From assembly GCA_963748095.1 (NCBI GenBank), contig CAVVIO010000100.1, positions 1 to 48,054 of the forward strand: a stretch of 48,054 nt of DNA, read 5' to 3'. Positions 1-8,662 of the stretch are shown in pieces. The position numbers and the translations under genes are program-made. The DNA is from CAVVIO01 sp963748095. Lineage in GTDB: Bacteria; Bacteroidota; Bacteroidia; Bacteroidales; UBA10428. The number at the start of each line of letters is the position of its first letter. The first letter of the stretch is position 1. The notes beneath the pieces were generated by a model. The model did no database searches, was not told the DNA's origin, and saw only the letters and a program-made list of their open reading frames with translations.

Positions 1-528
1 TAACCATTGTCTTCCCACACTGAAACAAACATTTCGGTCAATGCCAAAATCGAGCTGCTTTTTTATTGAATCTTCAATAAATGCAGATAATTTTTCTTTC
101 AGGTTTCTGTCATCATAATAATTCATATTTACCCCGTTTTTAATAAATCCAAGCGGAGAAACGGCGCTAACATAAAATTTTGAATAAAACTTCTCTGCAC
201 CTCCGTATTTGTTAAGCATTTCATAAAAAAATACTGAAGAAAGTTCCTGTTTTTTCGGGAAAGCATTATCGATGCCACATTCTTCCTTTAACCGTATAGG
301 GTCGGTGAAGCAAATGCCGGTGATTCCTGCACCAAATCTGCCAGGATTGATTCCCAGCAACATTATCCTTTTATTTTGGTCGGAATAATATTTTTCAAAA
401 AATAACCGGTTTAATTCCAATACTTGTTTTTCTTTAAAAGGATTCATTATATGTACATCCTTCGGTAGTGAGCCCCGGAATTCGAGATTGGAAATAAAGT
501 ACATTACTTTTTCTGCAAATGTTTCCAT
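1..528 (-). CDS. Uracil-DNA glycosylase-like protein (SMUG2/DUF4918 type), 3' end outside the window
   Basis: The reading frame is open from an ATG at 528 down to base 1, giving 176 codons, so the C-terminal part is missing. Near residue 55 the protein has LLGINPGRFGAGITGICFTD. This matches the water-activating GINPG loop and the following TG-P-FTDP stretch of the SMUG2-like/DUF4918 branch of the uracil-DNA glycosylase superfamily, which removes uracil or damaged pyrimidines from DNA. The visible end, near GIDRNVCFSVG, falls where family members begin the segment before the second catalytic loop. The gene is transcribed away from the DUF368 gene at 696. Superfamily membership is well supported. 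Substrate preference cannot be read here. Confidence 0.8.
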   Translation of the reverse strand, partial: METFAEKVMYFISNLEFRGSLPKDVHIMNPFKEKQVLELNRLFFEKYYSDQNKRIMLLGINPGRFGAGITGICFTDPIRLKEECGIDNAFPKKQELSSVFFYEMLNKYGGAEKFYSKFYVSAVSPLGFIKNGVNMNYYDDRNLKEKLSAFIEDSIKKQLDFGIDRNVCFSVGRQWL

Positions 529-647
529 GTGAATAACTGAATATATTACTAAAGCTACCAAGTTAGTTAAATTTTCAGTATTGCTTTTTTATAAGGCCGG
601 CATCACAATTCATTATAAATTGAAATGTTCGGAATTGATAATAATCG

Positions 648-655
648 TATATTTA
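648..655 (+). promoter_or_regulatory. Possible -7 element before the DUF368 gene
   Basis: TATATTTA matches the Bacteroidota -7 consensus TAnnTTTG at 7 of 8 positions and lies 40 bp before the ATG at 696. No convincing -33 TTG sits at the usual spacing, so this is weak evidence. Confidence 0.25.
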
Positions 656-695
656 TGCCTTTTTAATTGAAAAAATTATAATCATATTTCAGCAG

Positions 696-1637
696 ATGAA
701 GCCATTTCGTAAATACATAAGCCTGTTCTTTAAAGGAATGGGTATGGGAGCAGCCAATGTAATACCCGGCGTATCCGGAGGGACCATTGCAATGATCACC
801 GGAATATTTGAAGAACTGATCGATTCGATTAAATCCTTCGATCTGGTTGCACTCAAGCTCTTTTTTACCGGAAAGTTTAAACAATTTGCAACACATGTAA
901 ATCTTTATTTTCTTATTTCTGTTTTTCTGGGAATTTCACTGAGTATTATTTCCCTGGCCAAATTACTTGAATTTCTTTTCGTCAACAATTATCCGGTATA
1001 CATATGGTCTTATTTTTTCGGATTAATACTTGCATCGGTATATTTTATCGGGAGAACCATTGATAAGTGGAACGCGGGTGTTATCCTGTTTTTTATTATT
1101 GGCACAGCTGTTGCTATTGGAATTTCCCTGATGAACCCTGCCACCGAAAATCAAAATTTCTTTTATCTGATCATTTGCGGAATTGTTGCTATTTGCAGCA
1201 TGATTCTTCCCGGATTATCCGGATCATTTGTGCTGATATTAATGGGGAATTACGAACTGGTGGTGATCAATGCTGTAACCAATGTAAGGCTCGATATTTT
1301 ATTTCCGGTAATAATTGGCGCTGCCATCGGACTGATCGCATTTTCTCATTTTCTTTCGTGGGTATATAAAAAATACCGCAATCTCACCATTTCCATACTT
1401 ACGGGTTTTATTCTCGGATCGCTTAGTATCATCTGGCCATGGAAAGAAGCGGTTTATAAACTGGATTCACTCGGGGTTCCTATTAAAAAAAGCAGCGGTG
1501 AACTCGTTATTCAGGGTTGGGAACGCTATGTGCCGGATCATTTATCGCAACAGGTAGTATTGGCAGTAATATTTGTGATTATCGGAGCTATTACGATTTG
1601 GGCTATAGAAAAACTTGCGCGGGAAAAACAAAATTAA
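696..1637 (+). CDS. DUF368 polytopic membrane protein (candidate undecaprenyl-phosphate translocase)
   Basis: A 313-residue integral membrane protein with about eight hydrophobic segments. It shows the DUF368 signature PGVSGGT at residues 24-30 and a second copy, PGLSGSF, at 172-178. This internal pseudo-repeat suggests two related halves. DUF368 proteins (PopT in Vibrio cholerae) have been reported to return the cell-wall lipid carrier undecaprenyl phosphate across the membrane. Applying that to this protein is inference from the family. The length is normal. aroE starts only 11 bp after the stop codon, so the two are probably co-transcribed. Confidence 0.85.
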   Translation: MKPFRKYISLFFKGMGMGAANVIPGVSGGTIAMITGIFEELIDSIKSFDLVALKLFFTGKFKQFATHVNLYFLISVFLGISLSIISLAKLLEFLFVNNYPVYIWSYFFGLILASVYFIGRTIDKWNAGVILFFIIGTAVAIGISLMNPATENQNFFYLIICGIVAICSMILPGLSGSFVLILMGNYELVVINAVTNVRLDILFPVIIGAAIGLIAFSHFLSWVYKKYRNLTISILTGFILGSLSIIWPWKEAVYKLDSLGVPIKKSSGELVIQGWERYVPDHLSQQVVLAVIFVIIGAITIWAIEKLAREKQN

Positions 1638-1648
1638 GTCTTCTGATC

Positions 1649-2401
1649 ATGAAAAAATTCGGACTTATAGGCTTTCCGCTTGGTCATTCCTTTTCGCAAA
1701 AATTTTTTTCTGAAAAATTTCAGCAGGAGGGAATTACCGGTTATCAATATGATAATTATCCCCTTGAAAACCTGGATAAATTTTCGGAATTGATAAATGA
1801 CCATGAATTGTTTGGTCTGAATGTGACCATTCCTCATAAAGAAAATATAATTAAATATCTGGATGAACAGGACGATGTGTCGCGTGAGATTGGTGCTGTT
1901 AATACGATAAAGATTAAAAGATCACAGGATAAGGTTGTGTTAAAGGGATTTAATACAGATGCCTATGGTTTTTACCAGTCTATCAAACCGTTTTTAAAGA
2001 AGCACCATCAGAGTGCCATTATATTAGGTACCGGCGGATCATCAAAAGCAGTGGCTTATGTATTCAGACAACTGGGCATTGATGTAATGTTTGTTTCCCG
2101 TCAGCCCAAAGTAAAAGAACATTTTTCCTATCTTGATCTTTGCGGGCCTGTACTTTATAACTTTCAGATAATTGTTAATACTTCTCCGGTGGGTATGTAC
2201 CCAAACATTGATCAGGCCCCCGATATCCCCTATGAATTTATAACAAAAAGCCATTTGTTGTTTGACTTGGTTTACAATCCTGTAAAAACCAAATTTCTAC
2301 AGCAGGGTGAAGCAAAAAAGGCCGTTGTGGTCAACGGCCTTGAAATGTTGCATCAGCAGGCGCTACGCGCCTGGGAAATATGGAACAGTGATAAATTTTA
2401 A
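1649..2401 (+). CDS. aroE: Shikimate dehydrogenase
   Basis: This 250-residue enzyme reduces 3-dehydroshikimate to shikimate with NADPH in the aromatic amino acid pathway. Visible motifs are the substrate-binding start GFPLGHSFSQ, the catalytic lysine K64 in NVTIPHK, the aspartate D104 in NTDAYG, the nucleotide-binding GTGGSSKAV segment from about residue 124, and the C-terminal NGLEMLHQQA. The open frame extends upstream to 1517, but that part lies inside the DUF368 gene. The ATG at 1649 places the conserved N-terminus correctly. The length is slightly below the usual 270, as is common in Bacteroidota. The stop overlaps that of the converging yfiR-like gene, and the 3' end carries that gene's terminator on the other strand. 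Confidence 0.95.
   Translation: MKKFGLIGFPLGHSFSQKFFSEKFQQEGITGYQYDNYPLENLDKFSELINDHELFGLNVTIPHKENIIKYLDEQDDVSREIGAVNTIKIKRSQDKVVLKGFNTDAYGFYQSIKPFLKKHHQSAIILGTGGSSKAVAYVFRQLGIDVMFVSRQPKVKEHFSYLDLCGPVLYNFQIIVNTSPVGMYPNIDQAPDIPYEFITKSHLLFDLVYNPVKTKFLQQGEAKKAVVVNGLEMLHQQALRAWEIWNSDKF
2314..2341 (-). terminator. Intrinsic terminator of the yfiR-like gene, inside aroE
   Basis: A perfect 10-bp stem (2318-2327 with 2332-2341; arm AAGGCCGTTG) closes a 4-base loop. Read on the minus strand it ends in six T residues (2319 down to 2314), the classic intrinsic terminator form. On the plus strand it has no T run. It begins 57 bp past the yfiR-like stop codon and lies in the conserved VVNGLEML codons of aroE. 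Confidence 0.8.
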
Positions 2402-2910
2402 TAGGTATGGTAAGCCATTTCCGTTAGCTTCGAACTAAGTTTAATGTCATATTTGGAGGCATTTTCCGGTTTTATTTCGAATTTTAATTTGTCTCCTACA
2501 ATTACAAAATTAATGGCAGCACCTTCATCAATTGCCCCATTCTTTTCTGCAATTATCAATGTGTTTTGTCCATTAAGTTTTGCAAGAATTTCATTCATTT
2601 GTTTTGTTCGCGAAAATGGAACAAATAGAATATGACATTTTGTGATATCCTCTGGATTTTTAAATTCTTTTACTTCAATAACCTGGCTACCCACTCTTTT
2701 GCCTTTGGTGTAATTGTTAAGCTCTGATGAAAGACCCGAACCCATGGTGGCAATTATAAAAGGACCGCTTTTATAAGATGCTGGCCATTCAATCAATCTG
2801 GAAAAATTGTATATAAACATAGATTGGGCGCTGGCAATGTTCGTTTGAGCTTTTGTGATCAATCCTGAGAATAAAAGAATTACTGAAATAAAGAAAATTC
2901 TTTTCATCAT
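2398..2910 (-). CDS. YfiR/DUF4154-family secreted protein
   Basis: A 170-residue protein with a signal peptide (residues 1-21, ending near ITKAQ). The body matches the YfiR family: FIYNFSRLIEWP near the start, a central G-G segment, a CHILFVPFS strand, and a final INFVIVGDKLKFEI...KLSSKLTEMA block. YfiR is a periplasmic inhibitor of a membrane diguanylate cyclase in Pseudomonas. Bacteroidota members are often found near sensor kinases, but no such partner is adjacent here, so the function is open. The gene is monocistronic, with a candidate -7 element 100 bp upstream and a strong terminator downstream. Confidence 0.8.
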   Translation of the reverse strand: MMKRIFFISVILLFSGLITKAQTNIASAQSMFIYNFSRLIEWPASYKSGPFIIATMGSGLSSELNNYTKGKRVGSQVIEVKEFKNPEDITKCHILFVPFSRTKQMNEILAKLNGQNTLIIAEKNGAIDEGAAINFVIVGDKLKFEIKPENASKYDIKLSSKLTEMAYHTY

Positions 2911-3249
2911 TCACTGGTGTTTAAGTTAATAATTTTACAGTTTTTACGGGTAATCTTTATAATTGTTCTGAAAAGTTTTATGAATACCCTTATTTAGAAT
3001 GTTAAAGTCGCAAAAATAGCAATTATTGAAATATATAAATGATTTATTAATATGTAGCGATTTTGGTTTTTTGGATTTTATGAGAAAAATCTTACGGTAT
3101 TGCTAATGAATCTTAATATATCTTTCAAGAATATTTTTATAAAAGTTATTCTGTACGATTGTTAAAGTGCAGTTTACCCCGTTGAAAATTTATCAAAAAA
3201 TTCATTTGGGTAATTTGCAGGGTATAGATATTCTAATAATTTTTGGTTG
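2911..3249. other. Gene-free spacer between yfiR-like gene and truA
   Basis: AT-rich DNA with no credible coding frame. The only recognisable element is the -7-like box at 3011-3018 on the minus strand. No terminator hairpin was found after truA. Confidence 0.6.
3011..3018 (-). promoter_or_regulatory. -7 element for the yfiR-like gene
   Basis: On the minus strand the bases read TATTTTTG, a full match to TAnnTTTG, about 100 bp before the yfiR-like ATG. The -33 region is not obvious. Confidence 0.4.
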
Positions 3250-4005
3250 CTATTGATCAAGCGGATACGGATATTCAATATTAGTAAGAAATAAACCCTG
3301 AGCCGGCACTGAAAATCCCGCAGAACTACGGTTCTTTTGTTCGATGATTTTTCGAAAATCAGCCGGCGTAATATTTTCTCTTCCAACTTCTATCATAGTG
3401 CCAACAATAGCTCGCACCATATTTCTTAAAAACCGGTTGGCTTTTATTGTGAATTTAAAACCGGAATCAGTCCGTGTCCAAAGTGCTTCCATAATCCGGC
3501 AGTCATTTGTAAAAGTATCTGTATGAAGTTTGCTGAAACTTGTAAAATCTGTGAACTCAAATAAAATCATGGAAGCTTCGCTCATTTTATGATCATCCAG
3601 ATCCCAATAATAAAAATTACTGTATTCTTTTAAAAAAGGATCTTTTACCTTTGAAATATAATATTCATATGTGCGGGATATGGCATCGAAACGTGCATGA
3701 GCTTCTCCATGCATCCGGATAATTTTTTGCAGGGCAATATCCGGAGGTAATAATTGGTTTATACGATAGATATAGTTAGAATTTAAGTGAAGATCAGATT
3801 GTTCACTGTCAAAATGAGCAATATAATATCGCGCGTGTACACCGGCATCAGTCCTTCCTGCACCAGTGGTTGAAATTTTCTCACGCAGAATTGTTGACAG
3901 TACTTTGTTCACCCATTCCTGGATAGTATCGGCATTGGGTTGCGACTGCCAGCCATGAAACCGGGTTCCTTTAAAAGATAATTGTATAAAGTATCTGAAA
4001 AACAT
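3250..4005 (-). CDS. truA: tRNA pseudouridine(38-40) synthase TruA
   Basis: A 251-residue enzyme that isomerises uridines 38-40 of the tRNA anticodon arm to pseudouridine. The catalytic aspartate D53 lies in GAGRTDAGVHA. The N-terminal FKGTRFHGWQSQPNADTIQ and the later RFLRNMVRAIVGTMIEVG are both family hallmarks. The frame extends to 4029, but the ATG at 4005 gives the normal TruA N-terminus (MFFRYFIQLSFKG) without eight extra residues. The neighbours are unrelated and the gene appears to stand alone. Confidence 0.95.
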   Translation of the reverse strand: MFFRYFIQLSFKGTRFHGWQSQPNADTIQEWVNKVLSTILREKISTTGAGRTDAGVHARYYIAHFDSEQSDLHLNSNYIYRINQLLPPDIALQKIIRMHGEAHARFDAISRTYEYYISKVKDPFLKEYSNFYYWDLDDHKMSEASMILFEFTDFTSFSKLHTDTFTNDCRIMEALWTRTDSGFKFTIKANRFLRNMVRAIVGTMIEVGRENITPADFRKIIEQKNRSSAGFSVPAQGLFLTNIEYPYPLDQ

Positions 4006-4187
4006 ATTATTAATTGTTATAAATATCAAAATATAAAAAAAAATATGAAATAAGATAAATTTTTATTCCTGCATTTAATCTTCTGGTACTTAGATTTTAA
4101 CATTTTTTAACAAGATTTAAGTCGTAGAATTCCAGTTATTTAAATATGTTTAAGAAATTTTAATAGATGCCTTGGAATAAATTTTGT

Positions 4188-4195
4188 TACTTTCG
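4188..4195 (+). promoter_or_regulatory. Possible -7 element of the Bat operon
   Basis: TACTTTCG matches TAnnTTTG at 7 of 8 positions and lies 41 bp before the moxR ATG. A TTG at 4172 is closer than the usual -33 spacing. Weak support. Confidence 0.25.
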
Positions 4196-4235
4196 GTGAA
4201 AATTTATGAATTTTTCTTAGAAAACCATTAAAAGT

Positions 4236-5234
4236 ATGAGTGATTCGAATGTAAACATTAAAGAATTAAACGAAAAAATTCAAAAAGAAAGCTCATTTGT
4301 AGATATGATAACCATAGAAATGGGAAAGGTTATCATTGGGCAGAAACATTTGGTAGATAGTTTGCTGATCGGACTTTTGTCAGACGGACACATTCTCCTT
4401 GAAGGAGTTCCCGGACTGGCAAAAACCCTGGCAATAAATACGCTGGCACAAACTATAAGTGCGCAGTTCAGCCGGATTCAGTTTACACCGGATCTGCTAC
4501 CAGCCGATCTGATTGGTACCATGATCTACAGTCAGAAAAAGGAAGAATTTCTTGTTAAAAAAGGGCCGATATTTGCCAATTTTATCCTTGCCGACGAAAT
4601 CAATCGTTCGCCTGCAAAGGTTCAGAGTGCACTTCTTGAGGCCATGCAGGAAAAGCAGGTGACTATCGGCAGTGAATCTTTTGCTTTGCCGAAACCTTTT
4701 CTGGTGCTCGCTACGCAAAACCCCATCGAGCAGGAAGGTACCTATCCGCTTCCTGAGGCACAGGTCGATCGTTTTATGCTTAAAGTTATCATCGACTATC
4801 CGAAGATCGAGGAAGAACGACTAATCATGCGTGAAAATCTGGCTAAGGAATTTCCAAAGCCTTCAACCATATTAACTCCCGAAGATATTTTAAGGGCCAG
4901 AAGTGTGGTGAAAGAAGTTTATATGGATGAAAAAATCGAACAGTATATTCTAGATATTGTTTTTGCCACACGTTATCCGGCAGAATATCATCTCGAAAAA
5001 TATACCAATATGATTAATTATGGTGGTTCACCCAGAGCAAGCATTAACCTGTCGATGGCATCGAAAGCATTTGCCTTTATTAAAAGGCGTGGTTATGTTA
5101 TACCTGAGGATGTCAGGGCAGTTTGCCACGATGTATTGCGTCACCGTATGGGATTGACCTATGAAGCAGAAGCAGAAAATATCACAACAGAGGATATTGT
5201 AACAGATATATTAAATAATGTAGAAGTTCCATAA
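4236..5234 (+). CDS. MoxR-family AAA+ ATPase, first gene of the Bat operon
   Basis: A 332-residue MoxR ATPase with Walker A GVPGLAKT (57-64), Walker B ILADEINRSP (D120, E121), a sensor-1 LATQNPIEQEGTYPLPEAQ stretch and the C-terminal lid helices. MoxR ATPases act as chaperone-like partners for von Willebrand factor A (VWA) domain proteins encoded next to them, and here a DUF58 protein and BatA/BatB follow. The operon runs without a break to about 12.3 kb. In Bacteroides the Bat genes were linked to oxygen tolerance. The exact substrate is unknown. Confidence 0.93.
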   Translation: MSDSNVNIKELNEKIQKESSFVDMITIEMGKVIIGQKHLVDSLLIGLLSDGHILLEGVPGLAKTLAINTLAQTISAQFSRIQFTPDLLPADLIGTMIYSQKKEEFLVKKGPIFANFILADEINRSPAKVQSALLEAMQEKQVTIGSESFALPKPFLVLATQNPIEQEGTYPLPEAQVDRFMLKVIIDYPKIEEERLIMRENLAKEFPKPSTILTPEDILRARSVVKEVYMDEKIEQYILDIVFATRYPAEYHLEKYTNMINYGGSPRASINLSMASKAFAFIKRRGYVIPEDVRAVCHDVLRHRMGLTYEAEAENITTEDIVTDILNNVEVP

Positions 5235-5257
5235 TTTATGATTTACCTGATTTGCGA

Positions 5258-5668
5258 ATGAATAAAGCATTACTTTATATTATTTCTGTAATTTTCCTGA
5301 CCTTTAACGGTCAGGCTCAAAACTATATTGGTCTTCACAAAGACGAAATAATGAAATTGATGCGTGAAAATAAACGAAATTTCAGGTTGAACACTTCAAA
5401 TGTGAATAATACTTACAATTATCTGAAATACGAAGATAACACCAGTGAGCAAACCATGTTGTTTTTCCTATCAAAGGAGGATACTTGCAAATACCTGCGT
5501 CTGATGAGTGACTATTCAAATTTGAATGATGTGCTGGATAATCTGAATTCGAAATATACCAAATCAGGTAAAGATAAATGGACTTATGTCGATAAAGGAA
5601 AGAACTACATTGTGAAATTAGACGAAGGGGACTGGTACTTTACAGTTACCATAAAACCTGAAAATTAA
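5258..5668 (+). CDS. Small secreted protein of unknown function inside the Bat operon
   Basis: A 136-residue protein with an N-terminal signal peptide (about 20 residues, ending near GQAQ). The mature part is rich in Asn, Lys and Tyr and carries no motif I recognise. A TTG two codons upstream could also start translation, but the ATG at 5258 fits the signal peptide. It sits 23 bp after the MoxR gene and 24 bp before the DUF58 gene, so it must be co-transcribed. In the Bat arrangements I know, MoxR and DUF58 genes are usually adjacent, so this gene looks like an insertion into the operon. Confidence 0.7.
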   Translation: MNKALLYIISVIFLTFNGQAQNYIGLHKDEIMKLMRENKRNFRLNTSNVNNTYNYLKYEDNTSEQTMLFFLSKEDTCKYLRLMSDYSNLNDVLDNLNSKYTKSGKDKWTYVDKGKNYIVKLDEGDWYFTVTIKPEN

Positions 5669-5692
5669 TCGTGTCAGAATAGTAATTTACAA

Positions 5693-6559
5693 GTGGAAAC
5701 AACTGATTTACTAAAAAGAGTAAGAAAGATAGAGATAAAAACGCGCGGATTGTCTCAGCAGATATTTGCCGGTGAATATCACAGTGCTTTTAAGGGTCGA
5801 GGCATGGCATTCAGCGAAGTACGTGAATATCAGTTTGGTGATGATATCCGAAGTATCGACTGGAACGTCACGGCAAGGTTTAACCACCCTTATATAAAAA
5901 TATTCGAGGAAGAAAGGGAATTGACAGTTATGTTGCTGATAGATGTCAGTGGTTCACGCGAGTTCGGAACACAGTCAATGCTGAAAAAAAACATGATTAC
6001 TGAAATAGCTGCGGTTTTATCCTTTTCTGCAATTAATAATAATGACAAAATAGGGGTGATCATGTTCAGCGACAGGATAGAAAAATTCATTCCTCCCAAA
6101 AAAGGGCGTCAACATATATTACGGATCATTCGCGAATTGATCGATTTTGTGCCCGTGAGCCGTGGCACCAATATTTCTGAAGCTTTACGGTATCTTACCA
6201 ATGCTATAAAAAAAAGAAGTACAGCATTTCTGATTTCCGATTTCATGGATGAAAATTTTAACGACGCATTAAAAATTGCCAGTAAAAAACACGACCTGGT
6301 TGGATTACGAATTTATGATGAACGGGAAGCAGAACTGCCTTCGATAGGCCTGGTGCAACTAAAAGATGCGGAAACCGGCGAACATATATGGATTGATACT
6401 TCTGACAGAACTATTCGCGATAATTACAAAAATGCATGGTTGTCAAAAGAAAGGACTATTAATGAAACGCTTAAAAAAGTAGGAGTAGACTTTGTCACCA
6501 TAGCTACAGATCAGGATTATGTTAGACCCCTGATAAAGCTGTTCAAAAAACGGACTTAA
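5693..6559 (+). CDS. DUF58 (VWA-like) protein of the Bat operon
   Basis: A 288-residue soluble protein beginning with a GTG codon. The DUF58 signature is clear: FKGRGMAFSEVREYQFGDD (residues 34-51) followed by IDWNVTARFN. A VWA-like metal site, DVSGS, lies at 84-88. DUF58 proteins are encoded together with MoxR ATPases and are thought to be their clients or adaptors. Length and motifs are typical. The biochemical role is not established. Confidence 0.9.
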   Translation: METTDLLKRVRKIEIKTRGLSQQIFAGEYHSAFKGRGMAFSEVREYQFGDDIRSIDWNVTARFNHPYIKIFEEERELTVMLLIDVSGSREFGTQSMLKKNMITEIAAVLSFSAINNNDKIGVIMFSDRIEKFIPPKKGRQHILRIIRELIDFVPVSRGTNISEALRYLTNAIKKRSTAFLISDFMDENFNDALKIASKKHDLVGLRIYDEREAELPSIGLVQLKDAETGEHIWIDTSDRTIRDNYKNAWLSKERTINETLKKVGVDFVTIATDQDYVRPLIKLFKKRT

Positions 6560-6586
6560 CAGTAAATTAAAATTTATACTGAGGGC

Positions 6587-7636
6587 ATGAGGAAGAAATA
6601 TACAAAGTATTTATTGTTATTATTTGCAGCATTTTACCCGGGAATTTTTTCGGCAAGCGGACAAATGGTAACAATAGACGCCAGATTAGATACCAGTCAG
6701 ATTACCATCGGCGATCAGACTAATCTTACTTTTAAGGTAGTTAAACCTGCTGCTGCGAATGTAATTTTTCCAAATCTGAAAGATACGCTTGCAGGTGGTA
6801 AGATTAATATATTAAATATATCACCGATTGATACGTCTGCTACCTCCGACGGGAAAACTGTTCTTGTACAAAAATACCTGGTAACTGCATTCGATAGCGG
6901 ATTGTATTACATTCGTCCTTTCCCTTTTATATTGCAAACCAAGGATATTACAGATACTTTGTTTTCCGGGGCAAGTTATCTTGAAGTACATACTGTTCCA
7001 ATTGATTCAACCGGTGTTATAAGGGATATTAAGGGGCTTGAAAAAGCTCCGGTAAATTTCAGTGAGATATATCCTTATATCTTATTGGCCCTATTTATTG
7101 GTATTTTGGTTTGGTTTGTATTTTATTATTTGCGAAAAAGAACAAAGAAAGAGCCGTTGTTCAGGCGGGAAAGGCCTGTAGAACCTGCACATGTAATTGC
7201 AATTCGTGAACTTGATAGACTTAAGGCGGAAAAACTGTGGCAACAGCAACAAGCCAAATTGTATTACATTCGTTTAACGGGTATTATAAGAACTTATATT
7301 GAAAGAAGATTTCACATAAAAGCCATGGAACAGACTACAGATGAAATTCTGACAGATTTCAAAAATGAAGTCATTGATACGGATATTAATTATGATCTGC
7401 TTCGCAGCTTATTGAACCTGGCCGATCTGGTAAAATTTGCCAAACAGGAGCCATTACCTGATGAAAATGTGAAAAATCTGGAAAATGCCTATATTTTCGT
7501 GAAAAATACTAAATATCAGGAACCGGAGCCCGATGAAAATGAACAGATGAAGGAAACTCCAGTGGATAAAAAAACAACCGAAAAGAAAAGTACAGGTGAA
7601 GACAATGTTGAACAAAAGAATGAAATAACAGAGTAG
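6587..7636 (+). CDS. BatD-like/DUF4381-type membrane protein of the Bat operon
   Basis: A 349-residue protein with a signal peptide (1-25), a beta-rich extracytoplasmic domain to about residue 155, one membrane segment (about 157-177), and a basic cytoplasmic part with a helical region (AKLYYIRLTGIIRTYIERRF) like the C-terminal domains of BatD and DUF4381 proteins. The last 50 residues are charged, Lys/Glu-rich and probably disordered. It precedes batA by 4 bp. The arrangement suggests a membrane component that binds the VWA proteins, which is inference. Confidence 0.7.
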   Translation: MRKKYTKYLLLLFAAFYPGIFSASGQMVTIDARLDTSQITIGDQTNLTFKVVKPAAANVIFPNLKDTLAGGKINILNISPIDTSATSDGKTVLVQKYLVTAFDSGLYYIRPFPFILQTKDITDTLFSGASYLEVHTVPIDSTGVIRDIKGLEKAPVNFSEIYPYILLALFIGILVWFVFYYLRKRTKKEPLFRRERPVEPAHVIAIRELDRLKAEKLWQQQQAKLYYIRLTGIIRTYIERRFHIKAMEQTTDEILTDFKNEVIDTDINYDLLRSLLNLADLVKFAKQEPLPDENVKNLENAYIFVKNTKYQEPEPDENEQMKETPVDKKTTEKKSTGEDNVEQKNEITE

Positions 7637-7640
7637 GATC

Positions 7641-8636
7641 ATGAGTCATTTAGAATTTGCACATCCTGATTATTTTTATTTTTTACTGCTATTAATACCC
7701 ATGATAGCATGGTATATCTATAAACAGCGCGATTCCCAGGCTACCATTCAGATATCATCATTGCAGTCTTTACTTAAAACAAAAAAATCGTTCAGGGTTT
7801 ACCTGCGGCATTTGTTATTTGTACTTCGATTGGCAGTAATAGCTTTGTTAATAATAATTTTAGCACGGCCGCAATCAACAAATAAATGGGAGAATGTCAG
7901 TACACAAGGAATTGATATTGTCATAGCACTGGATATCTCCGGGAGTATGCTGGCAAGGGATTTTAAGCCCGATCGTCTGGACGCAGCAAAGAACCTGGCG
8001 ACCGAATTTATATCCGGCCGTCCGAACGACAGAATTGGATTGGTGGTTTTCAGTGGTGAGAGTTTCACGCAATGTCCGTTGACTACTGATCATGCAGTGC
8101 TCATCAATCTTCTGCGGAAAGTAAAAAGCGGGATGATAGAAGACGGTACCGCCATTGGAGTTGGATTGGCTAATGCAGTATCCAGGTTAAAAAACAGTGA
8201 GGCTATTAGTAAAGTAGTTATTTTACTTACCGATGGGGTAAATAATCAAGGTTCCATTGATCCACTGACGGCAGCCGAACTGGCTAAAACTTTTGGAGTA
8301 AGGGTTTATACAATTGGGATCGGCAGCAGGGGAATGGCACCCTACCCTGTACAGGATGCTTTTGGCCGTACGTTTTATCAGAATATGCCAGTGCAGATCG
8401 ATGAATCTACACTGAAGCAAATTGCTGACATTACAGGTGGAAAATATTTCAGGGCAACTGATAATGCAAAACTTCGGGAAATTTATTCGGAAATCGATAA
8501 AATGGAGAAATCAAAAATTGCCGTAAAAAAATACAGCAAGAAACAGGAAGAATATCTTGGATTTGCATTATGGGCACTGATACTGTTAGTAACAGAAATA
8601 TTACTACGTAATACTGTATTACGAAATATACCATAG
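7641..8636 (+). CDS. batA: BatA, membrane VWA-domain protein
   Basis: A 331-residue protein with N-terminal membrane helices (about 10-27 and 58-76), a VWA domain with an intact metal-ion-dependent adhesion site (DISGS, 98-102; later LLTDGVNNQG) and a C-terminal helix (about 309-325). This order (helices, VWA, helix) defines the BatA/BatB family. It follows the BatD-like gene by 4 bp and precedes batB by 26 bp. BatA and BatB are proposed to form a membrane complex that works with the MoxR ATPase. Confidence 0.93.
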   Translation: MSHLEFAHPDYFYFLLLLIPMIAWYIYKQRDSQATIQISSLQSLLKTKKSFRVYLRHLLFVLRLAVIALLIIILARPQSTNKWENVSTQGIDIVIALDISGSMLARDFKPDRLDAAKNLATEFISGRPNDRIGLVVFSGESFTQCPLTTDHAVLINLLRKVKSGMIEDGTAIGVGLANAVSRLKNSEAISKVVILLTDGVNNQGSIDPLTAAELAKTFGVRVYTIGIGSRGMAPYPVQDAFGRTFYQNMPVQIDESTLKQIADITGGKYFRATDNAKLREIYSEIDKMEKSKIAVKKYSKKQEEYLGFALWALILLVTEILLRNTVLRNIP

Positions 8637-8662
8637 GGTCTGACAAATAAAAAAGAAAAAGA

